Source: Microcyclospora pomicola (Eukaryota > Ascomycota > Dothideomycetes > Capnodiales). Taken from it: a stretch of 64,000 bases of DNA. The translations under genes were made by a program, and so were the position numbers. Location: the NCBI GenBank assembly GCA_002786065.1, contig NHNY01000024.1:295166-359165 (forward strand). The letters run 5' to 3'. Positions 33,112-44,204 of this stretch are shown piece by piece. Position 1 is the first letter of the stretch; the number at the start of each line of letters is the position of its first letter. The notes under the pieces were generated by a model that was given only the letters and a program-made list of their open reading frames with translations, was not told where the DNA came from and searched no databases.

Positions 33112-36100
33112 TTACATCTTCAGCAACTCAGCGATGCTGATCTGCCAATTTTCCGCCTGACCCATCCGAGCAACCAGAGTGACAAGCTCGGCCAACGCCC
33201 GCTCAGCCTCCGGAATGCTCATATGTTCGACATCCCAGGTGAAGCCAAGGGCGACGGACTTCTTGTCATCGAGCAGGAAGCCGGTGATGGTCAGGCCGTT
33301 ATCCATGCGTGTCGAGTGTTCCAGCACGGTAAGACCGCTGGGGTTTTGTGCGGTGGGCGGTTGCGGGAGCCAGTTGAAGCTCTGTCGGCGGATGAGTGGC
33401 AGGATGGCGTCGGCGTCACGTTCGCGGTCGGCCCAGCTGCGAACGTCGTCGGTGGACAGCGGGTCGCGCAGTCGGTCGACGATGCGGAAGAACGGCGCAT
33501 GCGCGAAGGCGCTGTTTTGCTCTTCGTCCTTGGTGACCTGCTGCATGAACGAGACGAGGGATTTGCCTCGGCTGACGGGGATGCGGTCAAGGACATATTC
33601 GGTGGTACAGCCGGAGATGTCAAGCGGGTTGTTGTTGAAAGCTTCACGCTGGAGCGGGGTATAATCTGAGCTGAAAGGCCATGATCTTGCAGCATTGATG
33701 GTGCCAAAGATGGCCTCCTTACCGCCTGTTTTCTGAATGTTGAGCAGCGCGATAGCCGCTTTCACCAACATGAAGACGGGCACATCGTGCTCTGACTTAA
33801 GACGCGCAAGATCTTGTACTTGCACCATCTTGCGGATGCCCTTCTGTGCGACGATTTTCTGCTCAGCTGGCGCTGTCCGCTCACCTTTACGCGGCTTGAC
33901 ACCATTGAAGCGCGTCCAGCCTGCATCCAAGCCCTTAAACCATTCTGGTGCTCGTTGGGGAGGCCATAGTGAGGTCTCTGGTGTAGATGAGATCCCGTTG
34001 AGCTTCTCCGTCCAGTATTGCACGCCGTTCTCGGCTTCTGTACCCTCGCGATGCTCGTAGAAAGCGGTCGCATAATCCCTGAATTGCGCATGCGGGACAA
34101 GTGCGCCCTCTCCTGTCAAGATCGTGACGATATCTTCCAACCACAATTTCGTACCACTGGCATCGTGAACAGCATGGGACCCTACGAAGATCAAGCCGGA
34201 CGAGTTATCCTCGCGTACGGAAGCGATGTGCATGCGGATTAGGGGACCTCCTATGACGCCTCTGTCAAGCTCGGGGTGGTCGCGCAAGAGATCCTTCAGA
34301 TCTTCCTTTTGCTCCACCTCCCAGCCAGTGGTCAGTGCGACGTTGCACCACGTTTCAGAAGCGCGAATTGTGATCAAGAGGATATGCTCATCCTCCTTGA
34401 CAGCCATTGATCGCATGGTCGGGTGGTATGGTAGCGACTGCTTGATCACCGCTTCAAGTCGGCTGCTGGAACACGGTGCGGAGTACGCGAATCGCACATT
34501 CCAAGAATTCGGACGGGCAAAGTTCAGGAAGATGGCGTCCCAGTCAGGTAACGGCAAAACGTCCTCCACGTCGCTCCAGCCAAGTCCGACTTCAGCCACA
34601 GTCGACTGTACAAGAAACTTGGTCTTCTCGAAGCGGACGATATCGCCCTGTGCAGTCGGTAGATCCTCGATCATTGGAGGTCCATGTCGCAATACCTTGG
34701 CGACAGTGGCCGTCCGGTTCGGTCGCGAATCAATCAGATCAGCCTGATCCTGTATACGGTCGCACATCTTGAAGTCTTCCACCGTTATATCACGTCCAAG
34801 GTCTTTCTTGACCATGCTAGAGAGCTGCATCATCATGAGAGAATCCGCAAACGACTGGATAGTGGAAGTCGATTCCAAGCCATCGTGACCGCTGATCTTC
34901 TTCCAGATCGCGATCAATGAATCGACAGTCGGTGCTGACCTGTCCACTGCACCCTTCTTCTCCTGTGCCTCGAGGTACTCTCTCACGGAGGCGCGTAGCT
35001 CCACCTTTCGTACCTTGCCAGAAGCAGTCGTGATCCAATTATTCAAACCCAGATCATTCTTTAAATGCAGAATCATCTTCGGCGAGAACGCTGGACCAAG
35101 GTCATGAGACGTGGCCTGCTTAATTTCGTTGATGTCAACGTTGGAGTCTGAAGCTGTCACAATCACTGCAATTGGAACTTCGCCCGCCATCTCGTCAGGA
35201 ACGCCAACGACTTGTGCGGCGGTCACACCGTCGATTTTGCTCAGGTAGTCCTCAATACTGGCGGGGGAGATGTTCTCACCACCACGAATGATCATATCCT
35301 TGTAGCGACCGGTGATACACACAACGCCATCGGAGTCCATCATCGCCTGGTCACCCGTCACGATCCAGCGAATGCCGTCTTCGTCCGTGTAGAAGTTCGA
35401 CGACGAGACTGTCGGATCTGCATATCCATGGATGACCTGGGGACCTCCATTGTGAAGCTCACCAATCGTGCCCCGTGGTATAGGAGTCCTGCTCTCAGGT
35501 GCGCAGACTTTCACAGTGGTACCGGGTACACACACACCCGACATGACTTCTCCATGGCGGACGACATACCCAGCTCCCTCATACCAGGCGAGTGTTCCGG
35601 GGCTTTCGGTCATGCCATAGCTTGTGTTTGCAGGCACTTTGAAACCGTTGGTGCAGGCTTCCACAAGACTGGGGAGTACTCCCGCACCACTGATGTCGAG
35701 GCTCACAAGAGTGCTCAAGTCGGCCCTCGGGAAGTAGGGGTGTGCGAGCATGGCTTGGGCTGTGGTCGGGACCAAGCTCATGTGTGTTGCCTTGAACAGC
35801 TCAAAGCATTCCAGCGAGGCCTGGGCTTCAAAGTTCTCCGATGGGAAGATGACCAGGCCTCCTCTCACCCAAAAGCCAAGGGACCAACCAACACCGTAAG
35901 AATGGAAATTAGGCAGATGTTGGACAAATCGGTGGTTGTGATTGATCTTGCGCGCGTCCATGCAGCCATTGGCAGCATTGAGGCACATGAAGCTGGACAG
36001 GTTACATGGCTTGGGTAGTGATGTAGTGCCGCTGGTGAACAGGATCATGGTGGTATCGTCTGCTCGGACGGGGTCCGGCGTGTCCGGAGGCGAAGGATCA

Positions 36101-36684
36101 CCAGACATGATTTGGCTGAGGATGCTCCATTCGTGAGTGGTTGAGTCACCACCTTCCTTTAGCAGAATCTTGACGGGTATCTCTGCCATCTGCTTATCTG
36201 ATAAGCTGTGTTCCAGTTGCGCAGCGATCGTTGAGTCTGCGCAGACGACCACTGCAGGTTGGGTGAGTTTGAACATGTGTGCGATTTCCTCGCTTCTGGT
36301 TGCTGTCTTCACATTAATGGGAACCAAAGGTGAGTGAAGGTATGCCGCCGCCCAGTAAAGAATGGCCCACTCTGCTTGGGTGTTGACGAGGGTAGCAATC
36401 GGCCTTCGTTCGATGTGAGTTAAACGGTTCAATGTGGTTGCCACTCTGCGGGCACCACGATCCAGATCGGAGTATGACCATTGTACGTAGTCTTGGTCGA
36501 CAAAGTGACTACCGACCCATCGGAAGTCGTCGGGTTTCTGGTGTCGCGAGATCAAAGCCAAGGCATTCGGCCGGGTGCGTACAGAGTCCTGCCAGAGTGA
36601 TAAGTGCGAGATGTCTGTGCTGGCCAGCTTGACTCCATTGGCTATGGATGCCACAGGCTCGCGGTGCTTAAGCGTGTCTGCCAT
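33112..36684 (-). CDS. Single-module A-T-C NRPS-like synthetase
   Basis: Activates an acyl or amino acid as adenylate, loads it on its carrier domain and passes it on through a C-terminal condensation-like domain. 1190 residues from ATG 36684; an upstream extension begins with GTG. The A domain runs from about 20 to 560, with P-loop LFTSGTTSLPKP at about 215, YGMTESPGTLAWYEG, TGDQAMMDSDG and GRYKDMIIRGGENISP at about 445-475, and TASGKVRK with the likely catalytic Lys near 550. The carrier domain is centred on FADSLMMMQL at about 615, Ser being the phosphopantetheine site. The C domain has SHAVHDASG at about 840, so HxxxD is kept but the usual first His and final Gly are replaced. A domains with RGGENISP resemble acyl-CoA ligases. 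The TAA stop overlaps a perfect donor (AT/GTAAGT), so a short extra 3' exon is possible. Confidence 0.88.
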   Translation of the reverse strand: MADTLKHREPVASIANGVKLASTDISHLSLWQDSVRTRPNALALISRHQKPDDFRWVGSHFVDQDYVQWSYSDLDRGARRVATTLNRLTHIERRPIATLVNTQAEWAILYWAAAYLHSPLVPINVKTATRSEEIAHMFKLTQPAVVVCADSTIAAQLEHSLSDKQMAEIPVKILLKEGGDSTTHEWSILSQIMSGDPSPPDTPDPVRADDTTMILFTSGTTSLPKPCNLSSFMCLNAANGCMDARKINHNHRFVQHLPNFHSYGVGWSLGFWVRGGLVIFPSENFEAQASLECFELFKATHMSLVPTTAQAMLAHPYFPRADLSTLVSLDISGAGVLPSLVEACTNGFKVPANTSYGMTESPGTLAWYEGAGYVVRHGEVMSGVCVPGTTVKVCAPESRTPIPRGTIGELHNGGPQVIHGYADPTVSSSNFYTDEDGIRWIVTGDQAMMDSDGVVCITGRYKDMIIRGGENISPASIEDYLSKIDGVTAAQVVGVPDEMAGEVPIAVIVTASDSNVDINEIKQATSHDLGPAFSPKMILHLKNDLGLNNWITTASGKVRKVELRASVREYLEAQEKKGAVDRSAPTVDSLIAIWKKISGHDGLESTSTIQSFADSLMMMQLSSMVKKDLGRDITVEDFKMCDRIQDQADLIDSRPNRTATVAKVLRHGPPMIEDLPTAQGDIVRFEKTKFLVQSTVAEVGLGWSDVEDVLPLPDWDAIFLNFARPNSWNVRFAYSAPCSSSRLEAVIKQSLPYHPTMRSMAVKEDEHILLITIRASETWCNVALTTGWEVEQKEDLKDLLRDHPELDRGVIGGPLIRMHIASVREDNSSGLIFVGSHAVHDASGTKLWLEDIVTILTGEGALVPHAQFRDYATAFYEHREGTEAENGVQYWTEKLNGISSTPETSLWPPQRAPEWFKGLDAGWTRFNGVKPRKGERTAPAEQKIVAQKGIRKMVQVQDLARLKSEHDVPVFMLVKAAIALLNIQKTGGKEAIFGTINAARSWPFSSDYTPLQREAFNNNPLDISGCTTEYVLDRIPVSRGKSLVSFMQQVTKDEEQNSAFAHAPFFRIVDRLRDPLSTDDVRSWADRERDADAILPLIRRQSFNWLPQPPTAQNPSGLTVLEHSTRMDNGLTITGFLLDDKKSVALGFTWDVEHMSIPEAERALAELVTLVARMGQAENWQISIAELLKM

Positions 36685-39083
36685 GTTAGCAGAGGGGCTG
36701 GAGGAAAGCACAGCAAGTCGTGAGCATAGGAAGCAGATTCGAAAGACAGCACAAGATAGAAGTATAAGAAGCGCACATCAACGATTGAGGGAAGAAGAGA
36801 TCAGCTAGCTTGGCCACATGGCAGGGCGTTGCAGGAGCCGGATTGATCGACACGTCTAGCGATGCTGTACGCAGGCAAGAAGCACATGGAGATGCCAAGC
36901 GCATGCACTTGCAACAAGCTGCAAGCAACGACATGGTGAGGCTGCATGCTTGCGACAAAAATGGTGGCGGCAAGCTACAGGGATGATCACCGTTGATTCG
37001 TCTCAAGGCGCATTCCGATATCCTGAACTGCGCTGGCGCATTCCTCCGCTGCTATCCTTGGCCGTGGACAGCTCCTAACTTCGCTCGATCCGGCAAGATT
37101 GGGACCATCGACCGGACATACCCACCGCAGCGTGTCGGGGAGTGTGTGAGAATTCGCTCCGAAAGCGAGCGTGACGAGACGGCATGCTCACTTGTGATGG
37201 GTGAGTGTGTCACCACCGACCCCAGACGAGCTTGCACGGCACAGGATGATCTGGAAGGCGGAATGTTCAATTGAATGCAGTACGTTGATAACCACCTGCA
37301 GCTCCAGGATAAGAAACGCAATTGCAGGGAATGTTAGCGCCGCTACAACAGCCTCCTCGTCGATCCCGTCGAGGGCTCGGGGCAGCATAGCAGGATAGCT
37401 AGCGCTAGCCGATTCATTGTTAAACCACTTCATCCGGCAGTCGGCAGGGACTCGGCGCTTTGGGGAAGAAGCATACTACGTAGGAGTGCCAGTTTGTCAC
37501 AGGACCGAAAGACGGTACATGTGCGCTCCTGCGCTTTTGACGTTTCTGTGGACGGTGCCGGAGGGAGCAGACCAGCTTGGCCGAAGGTTGCGTGGGCGAT
37601 TGTCGTACAGAGCTGAGTCGCACAAAGGATGCAGACTCATGCAGGCGATACAGGGTTTGTGACGTGACAGCATGGCCATTCTTGGGACAGGAAAACGATA
37701 TTGATCTCACCCCCGTTACAATCTCGCATGTGGAAGTAAGGCCTGCCCGACGGATTCGTTGTTGGCCGGGCATGAATGCGGCAACTCGCGTTCGTGGATC
37801 GCCAGGTACCTGTACGATAACGAGAAGTGGCCGGCACAGTCGGAACTCGCCCTCCATATCCCGGAGATGAAAGCAAGGCTGAGAAGATGCCTACCGCCGA
37901 GAGGAAAAGGAAATCGGGGAACAGACGTTGGAGTGCCACGAATCCTTGGCGTTCCATTGATAGAAAGCGTTGCAGATCCCCGCGGGCCGCCCCCTTCGTT
38001 AAGATGATCGGCAGGGCTGGAAACACTCACAGGCGGATCAGTCAACTTGACTTGTCTCCACTTCGCCTGCAACGTCGACACCAAAAGATGACTGCAGTAG
38101 TAACTCTGACACTTCACCAATACGGTATATTTGTACACTGTTACCAGTCACTCGATGCAATACGATGGACGCACCCTTAGCTCACTTCCTCTTCCAAGCT
38201 CCAGGTGCTGGACAGGGGCCATTACCTGCATTCCTCGCGTTGGGTGAACGCAGCCTGACTGCTCCGCTGTCAGTGACGTGGTCCCGACATGGCTGTTCCA
38301 CGAGAACGAACTACCTTCACCTTTCACAAGGACGACTTGGCGATAACCGGCACGAAGCTGATGTGGGGAGCGGTTGCTCATGGGAAGCATCGTTCATGCA
38401 GTGGAACGATAAAGATAGTGTCCGATTGATCGACTGGTGAGAGAACAAGACCGTTGCGCGCCGCTCGTACCGCTCTCAGCTACTGCAGTATCTTCACTCT
38501 ACCGGGTCGTGGTGCTAAAACTGTGCTCATACCCGACCTGTTGACACGAGAGCTTCATTTACAACATGCAGGCTAGAGAGCTGTCGCATGCCTGTTCGTG
38601 CACGACAGCACTTTGCCCTCCAAGTCCCCAACACGTCCACCCTCTATGCTTACATGTGCCTTATCGTTGAGAGCTCTTGTCCACCCGCTTGAACATCCTT
38701 GTCTGGTATGAACGGCTTCTCACACCACCGAAAACGTTCTCGTCGCGCATCCCTGGTGTTTGTCTTGCTCGACCCTGTCGCTTTTGTGGCGCCTGGATTT
38801 TGTTGGTGAAATGGACAGTGGTGAATATTAAGATAGCCTAGACTGGAACCCTGTCTCTCCACATCCTGAAGATCGACTGCGATAAATCCAGACGTGACCA
38901 GATCGCAGCCTGTGGGATGTATTGAACGGATCACAGGCGTGCCAGGACACAAAGCTCCCCACAGCATTCCCAAATCGCATCTAGCTGCTGAATTACAAGG
39001 TGTTGTTCTTGCTCGTCCGAGCATAGAGAAGTCCGTACGAAACAACAACTTTCACTGCCAAATCTACACCTGCGCCGTCCATC
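36685..39083. other. Long divergent intergenic region between the A-T-C synthetase and the MFS transporter
   Basis: 2.4 kb, the longest gene-poor gap in the gene-rich part. Many overlapping short frames exist on both strands (37,050-38,440), but none has a family motif or a plausible splice pattern. It must include both promoters and could hold a decayed or unrecognised small gene. Confidence 0.35.
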
Positions 39084-40538
39084 ATGACATTCGACACGAA
39101 AGACTCGAAAGATTGGGATGCACACGCTTCACCACGGACTTCAACTTCGAAACACGCTGACTCGAACCTGCGAAACACCCTTGCCATGGAACCAGAGATT
39201 GAGAAGTCCGAAGCAACGCCTCCTCTCAAAGGACCTGGACCGCCTCCTGATGGCGGCTTGACCGCGTGGCTTCAGGTATGTTCGGAAAGACACGACGGCG
39301 AAGACCATCACGACTAACAGGACTAGGTATTGGCAGGCTACGTCCTCTTCTTCAACACGTGGGGCTTGATCAATGCTTTCGGTATGCGCCTAGAATCGCA
39401 CGTCTTGCCGACCTGAGATCACTAACAGGCAGTAGGCGTGTTCCAGACATACTACAACCAGGATCTCCTGGTCGGACACTCCAATTCTTCCATTGCCTGG
39501 ATCGGTACCCTTACAAGCTTTCTCCTGTGTGCTAGTCCCATCACGTGGGGACCCATCTTCGACATGGGCTCGCCTCGTCTTCTTGTCCTCTTCGGCTCTG
39601 CTTCAGTCGTCTTCGGAATCATGATGACCAGCTTGTGCCATGAGTATTGGCAGCTGTGCCTGGCACAGGGAGTCACTTGTGGCATTGGTGGGGGATGCTT
39701 GTTCATCACTGCTACCTCTATCCTACCATCTTACTTCAGCAAGAAACGAGCCCTCGTCATGGGTCTGGCTGCATCTGGCTCCTCGCTTGGTGGCATCATC
39801 CTGCCTCTGGTCTTTCAGCACCTCCAACCTACCATCGGATTTGGCTGGGCCGTCCGCGTGATTGGCTTCATTGCTCTTGTCACCCTCGCGATTCCATGCG
39901 CTGTCGTCAAGCCCAGAGCGAAGATGCCAGGTCGTCGCAAGATCTTCGATACCGCCATCCTTCGCGAGATGCCATACGCCATTTTCAACTTCGCCACCTT
40001 CTTCGGTTTTACAGGGCAATATATCCCCTACTTCTTCATTCAAGAGTATGCGGCCGAGCATGGGATGAGTCTCGGATTCTACATGTTGATTTTCATGAAC
40101 ATCGGATCAATCCCGGGACGAATCGTGCCCTCGTTGATCGCAGATAAGTACTTCCACCCACTGAAAGTGCTCGCAACTACCACTGCATGCGCCACGATCC
40201 TCGCCTTCTGCTGGATCGCCATCAGACACAGCACCGCCGGGCTGGTCGTGTGGTGTTTCCTGTACGGCTTCTTCAGCGGCGCCTTCGTCTCCCTGCAAGG
40301 TGCTGCCGTCGCCTCCATGACCAGCGATATGCGTACCATCGGCACGCGCTTCGGGATCAACATGTTCTGCGGCGCGTTAGGTATACTGATCGGGTCGCCC
40401 GTGGGTGGCGCCATCTTCCCCGTCTCGTGGCCGGGATGCCAAGTTTTCTGTGGCCTCACGTTGTTATTGGCGACGATCTCCGTCGTCGCGACCTGGATTG
40501 CGTTCGAGAGAAGTCAGCAGGTCAAGCCGATGGGCTGA
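39084..40538 (+). CDS. MFS transporter, monocarboxylate-permease (MCT) type
   Basis: Plasma-membrane carrier with 12 predicted spans, probably for an organic acid or a metabolite. Three exons: 39084-39275, 39327-39381 and 39436-40538, giving 449 residues. The first intron (51 bp) and second (54 bp) each have ACTAAC near the acceptor. Splicing restores the MCT signature PDGGLTAWLQ/VLAGYVLFFNTWGLINAFG/VFQTYY, with an exon of only 55 bp in the middle. Later hallmarks are SWIGTL-like (here IAWIGTLTSFLL), YFSKKRALVMGLAASGSSLGG and a long cytosolic loop at KPRAKMPGRRKIFD. The start is at MTFDTKD; a second Met at 39186 (MEPEIEK) is possible. It is divergently placed with the A-T-C synthetase 2.4 kb away, so export of that product is a possibility. 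Confidence 0.9.
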
Positions 40539-41467
40539 GATGTTTCTCGAACTAGTCTTACAAAGGTTGAGCATACTTGTAATGACCCATAGATATAGAT
40601 GATCGTGACGGAGCGTAAAGCGTTGGTGCTGAATGGATAGTATGACTTCAATCGTCTTTGCTTGCCTCGCCATGTCTACCGTACGCACATCTCGGGGCTG
40701 TCTGCCACATTGGCTTGCGATGCAGCGATCATACAAAGCATACTTCACCACTGCCCATTCAATTTCAGACACGTCGTAAGTGAGCTCAGATAATGTTTTC
40801 ACGATTGCTAGACAGGGAGAGGGGTGTCCAAGGCGTGGGAGTGTCGCGCAGGTGCAGACAACATGTCTTCTGTCGTCGCGTGGCATGCGAGCCAGCATCG
40901 AACAAAAAACATGCGCAGTATGAAACGTGGTGGTTAACACATATTTCTTTTAACCGACACGTAGTAGGGACAGCAATTCATACCATGTGCGGCATTCGCT
41001 TGTCGCAACATGGAGTCGTCGAGTCGTTGGCCGCAAATCCCGCTGTCCAGCCTCCTCTGTTCCTGAGACACATCTCCAGCCACTTCGCGCAGAAAGCTGG
41101 AGCCAGCGAGACGTCAGCGCCCACCTCTCCGACCACCCACCGATTGATTGCTGCGTCCTCACACTTTCTTCTCACTTGCAACACACTCACATACACATCA
41201 TCTTCTCGTCGCTCGCTCACTGTCCAATACGCCATTCATCCTGAGATTATACTTACCAAGCTGCGACGGAATACTGTACTTCTGCGCATCGGCACTTGAA
41301 CACTCCGGCCCGCGCTGCAGCTTGCGTCCCCCACCAATCGTCCGAGCAACGCGCCGCAGAGTACCGGTACCTGGTGAAAGTGAAGGAAGAGCTGCGTGGA
41401 ACGCGCACGAGTCGACGACGACAGCGACGACAACGATCCTGCCGCCGTCGCTGCTTCGCCCGGCGCA
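40539..41467. other. Intergenic between the MFS gene and the single-pass membrane protein gene
   Basis: 0.93 kb. No gene. Around 41,160-41,460 the DNA is GC-rich with overlapping frames on both strands, probably the 5' leader of the downstream gene. Confidence 0.3.
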
Positions 41468-42179
41468 ATGCCTGTCCTTCCTCACAATGCCCACTCCGCC
41501 GCCTCGATAGCTTCAGACACACGCACGATCGATGCCCGGCAACTGAGCGACGCCGCCCAAGCAGTCGCACGACATCTCACTGCCGGCGTCACGCAGCTGG
41601 CCACACACTTCTCGCAGATCCAACGACGACAGAGCGGAGATGAGATTGTGGCCATTCCTGCGGTCTATGCAGGCCTCAACTCAGGTCCTGCACCCGGCGT
41701 CGTCGTCGGCATTGTCCTGGGGAGCATCGCCGGGTTCCTGCTGCTACTGCTGTTGTTCTGGGCGCTGAGCAATGGTAACAGCGTGTTCCGGACCACCAGC
41801 TATGAAGAGGAGGATGTCGTGATTCGTCGACGGTCGAGGAGCCCGCGTAGCCGGCGCAGCCACCGCACAGAGATGGCCAGCCGGAGTCCGGCACGGCGAG
41901 AACGAGTGATCCGGCAAGAGCGGATCGTGAGAGATGTCCCGCCGCCGCGAGACGTTAGTCGGATCCGGGAGACGATCATTGTGGATGATCGGCTGCCACC
42001 GTACGAACGGAGGGTCGAAGGTGACGATGTTGTCGAGGTAAGTCGCGGGGAGTGGTCTCCGAGTTGGAGACGGTCGCTAACATGAATTTTCCTGGCAGGT
42101 GATCGAAGAACATTCGTCTTTAGCAGAGGACATCGCGCCTCCGAGAAGAAAGAGCAGAAGAAACAGCGGGTATCGGTAA
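41468..42179 (+). CDS. Uncharacterised single-pass membrane protein with Arg/Ser-rich cytosolic tail
   Basis: Function not recognised. Exons 41468-42037 and 42099-42179 (61-bp intron, GTAAGT...GGCAG) give 216 residues. An extracellular-type Ser/Ala/Thr-rich N-terminus of about 75 residues has no clear signal peptide. One strong transmembrane span follows (GVVVGIVLGSIAGFLLLLLLFWAL, about 79-102), then a highly basic tail of RRRSRSPRSRR type and a PPPRD...RIRETIIVDDRLPPYERR stretch. The residues after the splice (VIEEHSSLAEDIAPPRRKS) look conserved-type. The stop at 42177-42179 overlaps another perfect donor (CG/GTAAGT), so the true end may be a third exon; an acceptor at 42,315 would add a short RGDYSDI tail. 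Such type III single-span proteins are common in filamentous fungi. Confidence 0.65.
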
Positions 42180-43144
42180 GTCACATTCTCCCCCCAACTG
42201 CCAATAGACGCGGCGTCATGTCGATTGTTTGGGCAGGTTGGATGTGCGTGTGCTGCAAGGGCAAGCACTAACTCTTATCACATAGATGAGCGAAGCTAAG
42301 CAAGACCTACTTTCAGACGCGGTGACTACTCGGATATCTAATTCGTCTTTACGGCGGAACGAAGAGAAAGTTTGAAATGTGCTCTATATGTATACATGGG
42401 TTCCAGAGCGATGGCGTTTGTTTTCCGGACGGACAAAGGGGGGCTGCATGCTGCGACGCATTTGAAATGGATAGACGAGCGAACAATTGAGGAAGGCTGC
42501 AGTTTAAGGACGCAAGGAAGCACATCAAGAGACATATGGCAGTTGCGGGTTGCTGCATGATTTGCAGAGAATGGTACTCTAAAGTCCAATGGGCGAATGG
42601 CAACAGTAACAGCGCGAGGATTCTGGTTTGCAAGATACCCGGGATATGCAAGCGTCTTGATATGCCCTCTGAGCTATCGATCGTTGAGTTCGATAGAGGG
42701 GAAACCAGTATAGCTTTCATCTTCAATGACAATTATCTGAAAGAATGTGTTCATGCAGACTAATGTAGCCTGCGCTTTACTGTGGTTGCTTCGGTTGCTC
42801 TACATTCGATGGTGAGCTATGGATGTATCAATAAAGATTACTACATATTGGATACATACGTGTATCTTGTAGTGGCATTTCGCTCGAGATGCCTTCTCTT
42901 GTGATTCCGACGCTGCTTGGTAAAGTCAAATACCTAAGATAGGCAGACTCACAGTACCCGGCAAGGTGAGTGAGCTTGCAAGCTTTCATCGCTCCGTTTC
43001 AACCTGCGTGAGATGTACTCCAGAGCTCCACTTACATTTCTGCTCCACCTGGAACGTCGAACAAAACCCACCAGTTCTTTGGAGCAGAAGATCACAGCTT
43101 GAACCATCCGCGGCCTTCACACTTGAGCAACTCAAAACGAGACT
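42180..43144. other. Intergenic between the single-pass protein gene and the SDR gene
   Basis: 0.96 kb, AT-richer. A possible third exon of the upstream gene is the only coding candidate. Nothing else seen. Confidence 0.3.
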
Positions 43145-44204
43145 ATGTCAGCCTCTGCATTGACCCCAGCCAGTCTATATGACGTTTCGGGTCTGGTAGC
43201 TGTCGTCACTGGGGGTATATTGTCTACATCGCAGCCACGAATAAAAGTACGAGGCTGATGATCTACTCCTCCAGGTGGCACTGGGCTGGGACTGATCATC
43301 GCGAAAACACTCGAGGCCAATGGTGCCAAGGTCTACATCACCGGACGGCGGCAAGAGAAGCTGGATGAAGCTATCAAGCAAGCGGTACTTCGCTCTCCCT
43401 GGACGCCATGATCGGCTCGCTATGGTTACTAACATGATATCTCTCCAAGGCCCACGGCAACCTGATCGCCATCCAAGGCTCGACGACATCTCGCGAGGAT
43501 GTCCAGCGGGCAGTCGACACCATCACCCAGCAGACCGGGCACATCGACCTGCTGATCAACAACGCCGGCCAGACGACCTTCCTCGGCGGACCGGGCGTCC
43601 GCCCTGCACCCTCCGCCGAGGCCCCTCTCGCGGAAGTGCGCGACTACTTCTTCAACTACCGCGACCCGCAGGACTGGCTGGCGACGCTCAACACCAACGT
43701 CTCGGCCGTCTTCACGACCTCCATGGCGTTCCTCGAGCTGCTGGACGCCGGCAACAAGCGCCGCGCCAAGGACCTGCCGACCTCGCAGATCATCACGATC
43801 GGAAGCGTGGGCGGACTCACCCGGCACACCGAGAGCTATGTGTATAACGCGAGTAAGGCCGCGGTGCATCATTTGATGCTCAACTTGGGGAGCACGTTTG
43901 TCAGGTTTGACATCCGGACGAATATCGTAGCACCGGGCTGGTTCCCGAGCGATGTACGACATCCCCTCTTACCTAAGCTTTGATATGCTGACACCCAAGA
44001 TAGATGACGACCAGCGTGTCAAAGGCTTTTGAGAAGGACGGCGGCGTGATGCCGCGCTCGCTGGTCCCGCAGCAGCGGATGGGCAAGGAAGACGAGCTGG
44101 CGGGCACGGTGCTGTATCTGGCGTCGAGAGCGGGTGGATATTGTAACGGCAATATCAGTGTCATCGATGGTGGGTTTTTGCAGAATCATGCGGGTAGGTA
44201 CTAG
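43145..44204 (+). CDS. Short-chain dehydrogenase/reductase (classical SDR)
   Basis: NAD(P)-dependent oxidoreductase; substrate unknown. Four exons: 43145-43214, 43275-43384, 43450-43953 and 44004-44204, giving 294 residues. Splicing completes the Rossmann motif VVTGGGTGLG at about 21-30, which is cut by intron 1. Further hallmarks are the NNAG box (LLINNAGQTTFLGG), the N of LNTNVSAVF, the catalytic Ser in ITIGSVGG, Tyr and Lys in YNASK (YxxxK), and the family's end motif GNISVIDGGFLQ. The nucleotide-binding residue after beta-2 is TGRRQEKL, with two Arg, which suggests NADPH. Exon 3 is notably GC-rich compared with its flanks. It is 3 kb downstream of an MFS gene, and any role in a shared pathway is unproven. 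Confidence 0.92.

Noticed and set aside
35212-36018. 268-codon plus-strand frame
   Set aside because: Antisense to the A domain of the synthetase; no independent motif.
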